Source of the DNA: Komagataella phaffii GS115
Taxonomy: Eukaryota; Ascomycota; Pichiomycetes; Pichiales; Pichiaceae
Reading direction: 5' to 3'
DNA: 64,000 nt
Assembly (NCBI RefSeq): GCF_000027005.1
Contig: NC_012965.1
Coordinates: forward strand, 607,001-671,000
Part shown: piece after piece, positions 56,233 through 64,000 of the stretch
Position numbering within the stretch: position 1 is the stretch's first letter
Layout: every line of letters starts with the position of its first letter
Position numbers and translations under genes: made by a program
Notes under the pieces: generated by a model
Seen by the model: only the letters and a program-made list of their open reading frames with translations
Told to the model about the DNA's origin: nothing
Databases searched by the model: none

Positions 56233-58257
56233 TCAATTGTCTTCAACTAACTCTTGCCACGACCATTTCCTCCAAAGCTCACCAGCTTCTGTAATTACAT
56301 TCTCAATTCCTCTTGGTGACCTTTTAGGTTGGGAACGATATCGACCAGTTAAACTCAAATCTGATGGAGGTGAAGGACTGAAAGCCCGTTTACCTTTAGA
56401 ATTGGTCTTACTATCTTTCTCCGCCGTATAGGATATACCAGAGGATGGTAAATGCCGAACATCCCTATCCTCGGGGCTGTTATTGTATGAGTCCATAATT
56501 TTTCTAACATCAGCATCCTCAGTATCCCACTTAGGGTCGCTGATTAAAGATTGAAATCCATTGAACTTCAGGGAGGAAGACTTGTTAAGAAACTCCAATA
56601 TTTCTGTACTCTCAAGTTCCAGCAATGCAAATTCTTTTGATTTCAAAAATGCTACTGCAATGAAAACCAGTGCCGAATGAGGATCGATTTGGGAGTAAGG
56701 AATTTGAAGCAATGTGTCTCTATGATTACTTTGTCTCTCACGCTCATCTAACCCAACTGAAGACGAAGACCACTCTAATGCTGTATTGTTAGTCAAAGAT
56801 AGTGTACTCAACATACTTTTCAGTGACTCCTTGCGACTCAAAGCACACGACTCTGGTTCTGGTTTTTTTGTTGAATCAACATCCTCCTTCACTAATGGGT
56901 TCCAAAATAAATCTGGCCCCAAAAGCTCCAATGTGTGCGAATCAAGGCAGGACCGCACTTCTTCTAGTTCTTCCTGATGTCTGAGGATCTCCGTTTTTGA
57001 ATTTGGATTTGCAGGAAGGCCATTCCTCCAACCAAGAAGATAATCCCAAACTCTTCCTCGGTCAAATCTGGACCATGCTCGAGCACCTCCCCATTTGAGC
57101 CACCATATGACCCATTCATCGCTGTTGTTGTAACCGTTCAAAATATCTTCCTCTGAAAAGTAATTTGATAGTTCAGGAAGTAAATGACGGAAACAGTGAA
57201 GAAAAAACGATACTCTTTCGCTTATTGAACCACCCTTGGTGGGAATGGTTTGCAAAATATTGTTAGTCCTTTCATGCATTGAGTCAGTTTCGACTACATC
57301 CGATTGTTCGGGTGAATGGAGTACAACTAAGACCATTCGTTCGTAGAGTTCAGCAAATGAAAGATTTTTTTGATGTTTGTTCGACTTGTCGTTGCTTGGT
57401 TCCTTGTTTTCATTGATTGAGAACTTTGCGTCTTCAGATTGGTAGTTCAGAATTATGCTAGAGATATCGTCATTCACGTATAATCGCTGGAAGTTGTCGT
57501 CGTTTATGTCTCTCAGTTTCGTTCCATTTCGGGCGACATGCTCACGACCACATAAAATGTAGCTATATTCAGGCAAAGGAGGAATCCATTCGGCTAAAGC
57601 TAGCCCTAACCACACCAGGCCTGGGTCATAATGAACGATAGAACCCCATTTTTTTAAGAATCTAGCAACAGCACGTTCGATGGTGTGGAAAATCTGTTCT
57701 TGAACTTCAAATAGTTGCCTGACTTGAGGGCTTAGAGACATAATAATATCTTTATTGTAATTGCTCCTTATCGTATACCTTTGCAATTCCGATCTTATCC
57801 TATGGATAGGAATACTTGAGGGATACTCATTATCGCTACCCTCAGTATCATTACTGCTTGTTGTTGAGTTATCTGGAGTTGATGAATGCAAATCGTCTTC
57901 TTGCTCTTCTTCCTCTCCGTCAACGTCATCACCATCATCATCATCGGAGGTGATATACGGCTTCAGGACAAATGGATGAGTACGTAATAGCAAAGGCCAC
58001 ACCTTCGCCCTCATGCTAGGAGGAAGTCCCTTTTGCCTAGCAATTAATGCCAGTCCCGTGACATTTTTTGTTTCTAGAAACTTATGCAATAGCTTCACCA
58101 ATTCAGGCAAATCTGTGATGGTTGTCTCTGACTTGAACAAGTTGGGATATTTCGCAGCTGATGTGGCTTCCGTTTCTGAGCCCTCCTGGTGGCCCTCGTA
58201 TAGGTCGAACAAAGGCGGACTTTGATTTCCTTTTCCTATACTTGAATTTTGACTCAT
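56233..58257 (-). CDS. OCA5: TBC-domain protein, Oca5-like
   Basis: A 674-residue protein with a diverged Rab-GAP/TBC fold, similar in length and start to yeast Oca5 (679), named for oxidant-induced cell-cycle arrest. The TBC opening is [32 protein letters not shown]; an acidic insert follows (about residues 105-145). Then come [39 protein letters not shown] and later [20 protein letters not shown] and [30 protein letters not shown] do not see an intact IxxDxxR / YxQ catalytic finger pair, so GAP activity is doubtful. The basic C-tail holds SP sites. Confidence 0.8.
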
Positions 58258-58691
58258 TTGTAATCTTTTTGTACCGTTTATCTCAAATTTTCTTTTCTAC
58301 AAATTCATGATTGTGGTAGTGAAAAAGAAAAGATGTGGTAGGTGGCGGATAGTCTGAAAGTCTTGATGAAGGTGTTCTATTCACTAGCAGGTCTTTACTG
58401 AAGAAGTTGATTCAGACGTGAGTGGAAGCTCGCAGGGTTCCACTTTGTGGGAAGTGACTCGTCGGATGTATTACCTGAATTGAACAGAGGGAAGAATCGA
58501 GTCTTATGACTGAAAAGACCACTAGGAACGATTAGGGCACGCAGGCGAGCGTTGTGTAATCATTCAAGCACGGGTAATAGAGCCTAAATTATCAAGTGCA
58601 CTCCCATTCCATCTGGGCGAGAAATGACGAAATCTACTATAATGTTTAGTATCCAATAATATATTATTGATATATGAAGTTAGTGGGCGTC
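58258..58691. promoter_or_regulatory. Intergenic region upstream of the TBC gene
   Basis: 434 bases between two minus-strand genes: the promoter of the TBC gene and the 3' end region near the next gene's stop. No gene, RNA or striking repeat seen. Confidence 0.35.
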
Positions 58692-61235
58692 TTATATTCT
58701 TCCTTGACGCTTTAGTGCCATCTTTTGGGCAAAGGTCATTGGTTTAGGCTTGGCAGCCTCAGCTTCAGCAGCCTTGCGTGCCTCCTCAGCGACTCTACGA
58801 GACTCTTCGGCGACTTTGCGAGCCTCCTCAGCAGCTTTACGAGATGCCTCTTCAGCTATTTCCTTCTTTCTCTCAGCAATAACTTCGGCAATACGCTCTT
58901 GCTTTGCTTTCTCTAGTGCCTGCCTTGCTTTATCCCTCTTAGCATCCAAGAATTCCCTTCTGAGCTCACCAACAAATTGACCGAACTCTCCTTCCATTCT
59001 CTTTAGCCTGTTATGGGTCTCGACCTTACGGTCATGAGCTTCCTTGGCCTTAGAAACAATCTCCTTTTTGATGAGCTCAGCAGCAGCCTCATCCTCAGCC
59101 TCTTTCTCCTCCAGCTTCTTAACAAGCAATGGAGCCTCGTACTTTCTTAATGCTCTTTCTAAGTAGTCAGACTTTTTGGATAGCGATCTAAGCATGATGT
59201 CCAATTGTTCTTTATCCTTTGACAATTGTTGCAATTGTAAAGCCTTCAGGTCATTGGCAGACATTTCCTTCAGCTGTTCATCTGTGACCTTGATAATTCC
59301 CTTCTTATTGATTTCATCAGCTACCTTCTTCTTCTCGCTCATGATGATCTTTTCACGCTCTAATTTGAGCATCTCCTCCTGTTTTCTCAGGGCCTCAGCC
59401 TCAGCACGCTCCTCTTGAGCCTTCTTTTCAGCCAACAGTCTTTCTTGCTCCAATTTGGCTTCTTGAGCCTTTCTCTCTTCTTCCCTAGCCTTCAATTGTT
59501 TGGCTCTTTCTCCTAGGACTTCATGACGAGATGAAATTTCCTTATGCTCGGAAGGAAATTGAGAGTTGATTCTTTCCTCTACCAAAGAGTGAGACTTTGC
59601 CTTTTCAACTTCCAAAGCACCACCCTTGGTGCGGTCGACAGCAACTGAGAGCGTTTCTGCTAAAGCACTCAGTTGATAACGAATCAGATTGGCAGGCGAC
59701 AATGAAGATTTTTTGGAATCAGCCAGATCAAGTTCGTCAAATGGATTCCACTTGAATGTCACTATCTTACTGTCATGGTTGATTTTAACATGGATAGCTC
59801 CTTCTCGGGCAACGTCCAATACAACATCTTCAACTTCCTGTGGGGACAACTTGAAGGAACCTTCGAAAGTTGCAAGAGCCACTAGGTACTCTAACTTGAT
59901 CGTGTCGTAAACATCACCAACAGCCCTAATTAACTTGCGCAGAAGAATTTGAGATAAAGGTTTCACGTAGGCTTTGTAGCTATCGTTGCTTTCAATCTTG
60001 CTCAAAATTGGAGCAATTCTTTGTTTCAAGGTTATCAAATTGAAATCGACTTCCAGGTAATTGTATAGTTGTAAAAGTTCTTCGTCAACATGTTGCAGGA
60101 TCTTTCTGCTTACCAGGTTTTGCAAAATGTATTCTCTGGATGGAATGGTAGAAGAGTTCAAAAGAGATGCTAACTTGAGAGAGCTGCTAGCAGATTCTTC
60201 ACTGCTAATTTCGTCAGGAACCGACAAAGCTGCCAAAAGATAAATAGAACTGTAATGGTTCAGTTGTTCTTTGGTAGCAAATGGTGATTGGGAAAACAGG
60301 TTAAAGAACTTTCTCCAAGCTGCAGCATGGAACAACAGGTTGTCACTCACAGCAAATATTTTAGCCATGTTTTCGTAGTAGCTGACCATCATGGCGGGGT
60401 TAGGCTGGCGTTTCGATACAGTCATCAAGTTATGAACGTCTGAGACAGATTTAAAGGCATCCTGCCACAGTTCCAGCTTGACAGAAACGTTCAATTGCTG
60501 GAAACGTAAATCCAGGGACCTCTTTAAAGTTTCTGGGTCATTCAAGTCTACATTGTAGTCGTTCTTCACTATACCTTGTTGTGGCTGGACACCGAGAAGG
60601 TGGTATCTTAAGATTTCACTCAACTTTCTGAACTCATTCTTTCGTTGATACTTCAAACAGAACTGGAAAGCCTGTTGGGCAACAACAGAATAAAAAACCT
60701 CCAGGTTTTTGTTATTTCGTAGAACATCCAAAACAGATCTGTAGGATTCCCATAAGAATCTGATCCAAGGGTTCACCAACGCTCTATCCGATCTGCCCTT
60801 TGTATCATCTGTGGAGACGGCAGATAGCAAAATGGCTTCAGGAGAGACATCTTGATCTTCATCATCTTCTTCATCGGCGGCAAGATCATCGGCTTTTTCT
60901 TGAGCGTTGACCAACTTCTCTTCAGCTAATTGTAGAAATTTCTTGACAACAGTTTCTACTGATTGAAAACCATTTTCGCTGTTTTGAACTATTCTCTTGT
61001 ATTGATGCAGACCATCCTTGATCAGCTTACCATTACGCAGATCAACAGACAGTTTGACGAACAAAAGGGCGATTGGTTCGAATTCGGAAACTTGCCCAGT
61101 TCTAACCCTTTTGGAGGTGAAGAATTCGTAGATGGTCTCTAAAGCCGCATCAGACTGATCTACCTGAATCAAGTCCTCTGCTCTCTTGAGGATATTCTCA
61201 GGACGGAAGTTATAATGGTTGTAGTTTGGAGCCAT
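58692..61235 (-). CDS. TIF32: Translation initiation factor eIF3a (Tif32/Rpg1)
   Basis: An 847-residue core subunit of eIF3, which scaffolds the complex on the 40S ribosome near the mRNA channel. The start MAPNYNHYNFRPENILKRAEDLI is the conserved eIF3a opening. A TPR-like N-terminal region and the PCI domain (about 320-500) follow, then a long charged coiled coil from about residue 545 rich in KAQEEERKAQEAKLEQERLL-type repeats, ending EEARKAAEAEAAKPKPMTFAQKMALKRQGRI. It is shorter than the S. cerevisiae protein (964), mainly in the coiled coil and C-terminal region. Confidence 0.95.
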   Translation of the reverse strand: MAPNYNHYNFRPENILKRAEDLIQVDQSDAALETIYEFFTSKRVRTGQVSEFEPIALLFVKLSVDLRNGKLIKDGLHQYKRIVQNSENGFQSVETVVKKFLQLAEEKLVNAQEKADDLAADEEDDEDQDVSPEAILLSAVSTDDTKGRSDRALVNPWIRFLWESYRSVLDVLRNNKNLEVFYSVVAQQAFQFCLKYQRKNEFRKLSEILRYHLLGVQPQQGIVKNDYNVDLNDPETLKRSLDLRFQQLNVSVKLELWQDAFKSVSDVHNLMTVSKRQPNPAMMVSYYENMAKIFAVSDNLLFHAAAWRKFFNLFSQSPFATKEQLNHYSSIYLLAALSVPDEISSEESASSSLKLASLLNSSTIPSREYILQNLVSRKILQHVDEELLQLYNYLEVDFNLITLKQRIAPILSKIESNDSYKAYVKPLSQILLRKLIRAVGDVYDTIKLEYLVALATFEGSFKLSPQEVEDVVLDVAREGAIHVKINHDSKIVTFKWNPFDELDLADSKKSSLSPANLIRYQLSALAETLSVAVDRTKGGALEVEKAKSHSLVEERINSQFPSEHKEISSRHEVLGERAKQLKAREEERKAQEAKLEQERLLAEKKAQEERAEAEALRKQEEMLKLEREKIIMSEKKKVADEINKKGIIKVTDEQLKEMSANDLKALQLQQLSKDKEQLDIMLRSLSKKSDYLERALRKYEAPLLVKKLEEKEAEDEAAAELIKKEIVSKAKEAHDRKVETHNRLKRMEGEFGQFVGELRREFLDAKRDKARQALEKAKQERIAEVIAERKKEIAEEASRKAAEEARKVAEESRRVAEEARKAAEAEAAKPKPMTFAQKMALKRQGRI

Positions 61236-61592
61236 CTCTCTTCACTATTGGGTTGTTTGGTAGTTACAAATTTTTTCCACCAGTTTTTCATAGTGAGCGA
61301 ACTCAAATTTACCTAAGCATGCTAGACAATACGTAGACTATTGAAGGAAATTTGCCCATATTGGGACCCTAAGTATCAATTTAGGAGATTTAGTGTTCTG
61401 GTTTTGTCTTATTAGTTTTCTGAAGTAGATTAAACTGCTAGATTCTATTAGTTTGTCGAATTGTCTTCTTAGCATCAAATTACCCTTGAAACTAGTGAAT
61501 TTTTGACAATTTCTGAATAGGGAAATTCGCACAGCCCCGGCATCGGTAAGCTTAAAACTGGTGCATCTGGCTTTGGATTGCTAGCCCAATAA
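61236..61592. promoter_or_regulatory. Divergent promoter region TIF32 / DUF4112 gene
   Basis: 357 bases, AT-rich, no gene recognised. A 64-codon open frame on the minus strand (61338-61532) looks like chance. Confidence 0.35.
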
Positions 61593-62209
61593 ATGACTAG
61601 TATCTTGACGAAGTATGTCTGGAGCAAAGTAAGTGTTGGAAAGATGTGAGAGCCTAAGAAAACTATGTATACTAAAATGTTTTGACTCCTATGGCTAAAC
61701 GATTGACCGTCGGAAAGGGCGAAGACCCTTATAACGAGCCGATTCCTGATAGTGAACTGAAATTTTATCAGAGGAAAGGCGCCAAGAGAAAGAGGCCCAT
61801 TCCTAAATTCTTATCTAAGCACGATCAGAAAGTTTTGAAACAGGTTCGTAATAAAGCCTACTGTTTGGATTTGGTGTTCAACCTCTGTGGATTTAGATTT
61901 GGTTGGAGTGCGATAGTGCAACTGATACCAGTGATAGGAGACGTGATAAGTCTCATGCTCGGTCTGAGGTTGATCAGAGCTGCCCAAAAGATTGAGGGTG
62001 GATTGCCACAGGTATTGGTGTCACAGATGACCATGAATAGTATTTTCGACTTTGCAATCGGCTTGATCCCTTTCGTAGGAGATATCATAAATATCGCCTA
62101 TAAGGCAAACTCCAGGAATTTCATGATTTTAGAAAAACATCTAACAAAGGGCCATCGCAAGGAATTTGAAAAGTTAGTCAGTTTACAGGAAGAAGAGCCA
62201 CCAGTATAA
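61593..62209 (+). CDS. DUF4112 membrane protein (one intron)
   Basis: A small membrane protein of the fungal DUF4112 family. The best model joins 61593-61628 (MTSILTKYVWSK) to 61718-62209 (GEDPYNEPIPDSELKFYQRKG...), giving 175 residues. Homologues have a short basic start followed by EDP and the block LDLVFNLCGFRFGWSAIVQLIPVIGDVISLMLGLRLI, the first hydrophobic hairpin, and FDFAIGLIPFVGDIINIAYKANSRN, the second. The paired GLIPxxGD motifs define the family. Without the intron the first ATG would be 61691. Function is not known. It converges with SEC18; the two stop codons are about 30 bases apart. Confidence 0.82.
61629..61717 (+). other. Intron of the DUF4112 gene
   Basis: 89 bases, donor GTAAGT, branch-like TACTAAA (61670-61676), acceptor AAG at 61715-61717. 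Phase 0 on both sides. AAG is a less common acceptor but is the first AG after the branch that keeps the frame. Confidence 0.65.
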
Positions 62210-62236
62210 TATGTGCATTTATATTACGTGTCTACT

Positions 62237-64000
62237 TTAATAATGACTTGGAGATCCGCTCTGGTTCTCCCTTACTAGCGAAGGTGCCATCAATTCAACC
62301 AGTTCGTTTACTTCATCTTCATCGAATTGAGCAGTGTCAATATTCACCAACGCTCTCTTGATACCAATATCCAGCTTGTTGGTACCAAATACTCCATACA
62401 GCTGCTTGACTACAGTTCGTCTAATTTCATCATTCATGAATTCAGCTGCATCCATCACGCTCTTGAACTCTTCCAAAGATTTCAAGTTAGGCACTGCCAG
62501 CTCATTGTGGAAACAGTTGAGAATATCCAATTGTTTTAGCACACTGTACGAGGAACTGGTCGAAATAATCAATAATCTATGTCCGTCAGGAGGCTGCCTC
62601 TTCAAATACACTTTCAATGCTTGCAACACAGGGTTTGAAAATCTGGGTCCAATTGGCACCCAGTCGATCAAGCCTTCTAAATTGTCAATGACAAGAATAT
62701 TCAACGGAGATTTATAAGCATCCCTGAACGTATTGTCAATATAGTTGATCTTAGAGCTCTCTGACATACCAACCATGGCCTCTGGAGAAATTAGTCTGAC
62801 AAACGGGAATTTGGATGCCAAAGCAATAGAAGCAGCCAGTGCCGTCTTACCTGATCCAGACGGACCATGCATAAGTAGGGAAATGAATTTAGTGTTCCTA
62901 GACTCTTTAACTTGCTTGATATATCTTTGACCATGGCTAAGAATTTCATCGATAGTTGTTGAGAACTTCAGAATACCACCAGCAATAGAGGTATGCAAAT
63001 CTTCTTCATGAACACCAAAGGCAGCTTTGACTTCGTCCAATGCACCAAAGAAATCTTTTCTAGTTACTTGAACATTTGCCAGATTGCCTGAAATGTCCCC
63101 CACGGTTCCAACTTTTATATGTTTGTTAATGGCAAATGATGAGGCGCTCTTTACTAAACCCTCCAGCTCAGCACCCGAGAAGTTTTTAGAAACGTGAGCC
63201 AGCTCATCTAGGTTCACATCTGGAGCTAGCATGTTGTTCTCTCTCATCTTCTTTGTTTTAATCTCTAAAATCTGTTTACGTCCTGCTTCGTCAGGAAGAT
63301 GAATTTCCACTTGCACATCAAATCTACCAGGTCTCAGTAGAGCTTCGTCGATCAGATCACGTCTATTGGTCATACCGATAACCAGAATGTTGTTAAGCTG
63401 GTCAACACCATCCATTTTAGATAAAAGTTGGTTAACAACGTTGTCTGCAACTCCTGTTCCATCTCCTCGGGAGCCTCTTTGTTTAAAGATGGAGTCCAAC
63501 TCATCAAAAATAATGATGTGCAGAGACGAAGCGTCTCCTTTGGCTTTGTATTCAACCTCTGCGTCCTTGAATAGATTACGGATATTCTCTTCGGAAGAAC
63601 CCACATATTTAGAAAGAATCTCTGGACCGTTAACAATTTTTGGCTCTCTTGCGTTTAGCATAGACCCGATTCTTCTGGCAATAAGTGTCTTACCAGTACC
63701 GGGAGGTCCATACAAGAGGAGACCTTTGACGTGGGTGATTCCCAACTTATCAATTAATCCAGGAGGGAAAATTCTTGAAGCAAACGCTCTTCGGAAAATC
63801 TTGGTAAACTCCAAATCTAAACCACCAATTCCCATGTCCTCAAACTTGAAATCCGGTCTAATAACGGCATCCGCATTGGGTCTCGTTGAACTTGCTTTTA
63901 GATTGACTAGTCCATCAGAGCCCTTGAAGAAATTTATCTGTGTTTGCTTAATCAATATGCCCTTTGAAGTAATCGACGTGGAAGTAGGCACAGAGTCCAA
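62237..64000 (-). CDS. SEC18: AAA ATPase Sec18/NSF (N-terminus outside window)
   Basis: The C-terminal 587 residues of Sec18, the hexameric ATPase that disassembles SNARE complexes after membrane fusion. The frame runs through the right edge, so the N domain start is missing. D1: GLLLYGPPGTGKTLIARRI (Walker A), IIIFDELDSIFKQRG (Walker B), NVVNQLLSKMDGVDQL, RPGRFDVQVEI. D2: LLMHGPSGSGKTALAASIA (Walker A) and NILVIDNLEGLIDW (diverged Walker B, as in all NSF). Yeast Sec18 has 758 residues, so about 170 should lie beyond the window. Confidence 0.96.
   Translation of the reverse strand: MDSVPTSTSITSKGILIKQTQINFFKGSDGLVNLKASSTRPNADAVIRPDFKFEDMGIGGLDLEFTKIFRRAFASRIFPPGLIDKLGITHVKGLLLYGPPGTGKTLIARRIGSMLNAREPKIVNGPEILSKYVGSSEENIRNLFKDAEVEYKAKGDASSLHIIIFDELDSIFKQRGSRGDGTGVADNVVNQLLSKMDGVDQLNNILVIGMTNRRDLIDEALLRPGRFDVQVEIHLPDEAGRKQILEIKTKKMRENNMLAPDVNLDELAHVSKNFSGAELEGLVKSASSFAINKHIKVGTVGDISGNLANVQVTRKDFFGALDEVKAAFGVHEEDLHTSIAGGILKFSTTIDEILSHGQRYIKQVKESRNTKFISLLMHGPSGSGKTALAASIALASKFPFVRLISPEAMVGMSESSKINYIDNTFRDAYKSPLNILVIDNLEGLIDWVPIGPRFSNPVLQALKVYLKRQPPDGHRLLIISTSSSYSVLKQLDILNCFHNELAVPNLKSLEEFKSVMDAAEFMNDEIRRTVVKQLYGVFGTNKLDIGIKRALVNIDTAQFDEDEVNELVELMAPSLVRENQSGSPSHY

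Noticed and set aside
56084..56431. 115-codon frame spanning the poly(A) tract
   Set aside because: Overlaps the 3' ends of two well-supported convergent genes and contains the A16 run; no independent support.
1..64000. CRISPR arrays, insertion sequences, prophage or plasmid origin
   Set aside because: No direct-repeat arrays, transposase genes or phage genes were seen; the DNA is an ordinary yeast chromosome segment.

Overview
The window is nuclear DNA from a budding yeast (Saccharomycotina), most likely a methylotrophic yeast of the Komagataella/Pichia pastoris type. The evidence is AT-rich, compact, mostly intron-poor genes with clear yeast orthologues; short introns with TACTAAC-like branch points; and genes absent from Saccharomyces but expected in such yeasts, namely a complex I assembly methyltransferase, an alpha-ketoglutarate xanthine dioxygenase and a DUF6250 protein. 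The species is an inference; no marker gene is present.

Layout. 0-5 kb: PGC1-like phospholipase, a GAS-family glucanosyltransferase, TIM21, tRNA-Arg(CCG). 4.4-14 kb: PSO2, IRC3, UBX5, an unrecognised coiled-coil gene, VPS36, HYM1. 14-20 kb: an ARN/SIT-type siderophore transporter with a broken frame, tRNA-Thr(AGT), GTR1 (one intron), ERG9 (one intron). 20-27.5 kb: a putative mitochondrial helical-repeat protein, an NDUFAF5-like methyltransferase, CIN1, an orphan. 27.5-36 kb: MRPL33, TOP2 (two frame breaks), then two splicing genes tail to tail, MSL5 and CLF1. 35.7-42 kb: a short VPS10/sortilin-like gene (two frame breaks, probable 5' intron), YKU70, a TMT1/CRG1-like methyltransferase. 42-50 kb: BUD4, xanthine dioxygenase, FIP1, two small orphans. 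50-54 kb, the most accessory-looking stretch: RPL43, a DUF6250 protein, a small orphan and a secreted two-domain protein, with long intergenic regions rich in inverted repeats. 54-64 kb: ERV2, TIP41, OCA5-like TBC protein, TIF32, a DUF4112 membrane protein with an intron, and the C-terminal part of SEC18, which runs off the right edge.

Most genes are unlinked housekeeping functions, as usual in yeast. Shared themes are mitochondrion (TIM21, IRC3, MRPL33, NDUFAF5-like), RNA processing (MSL5, CLF1, FIP1), TOR signalling (GTR1, TIP41) and membrane traffic (VPS36, VPS10-like, SEC18).

Two things shape the reading. First, four single-base frame disruptions lie in genes that otherwise look intact, plus one more in the transporter; two are in the essential TOP2, so at least some are probably sequence or assembly errors. 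Second, five introns can be placed by eye (GTR1, ERG9, VPS10-like, RPL43, DUF4112), each with a TACTAAC-like branch point. No CRISPR array or complete mobile element was seen, and no clear new multi-gene system.
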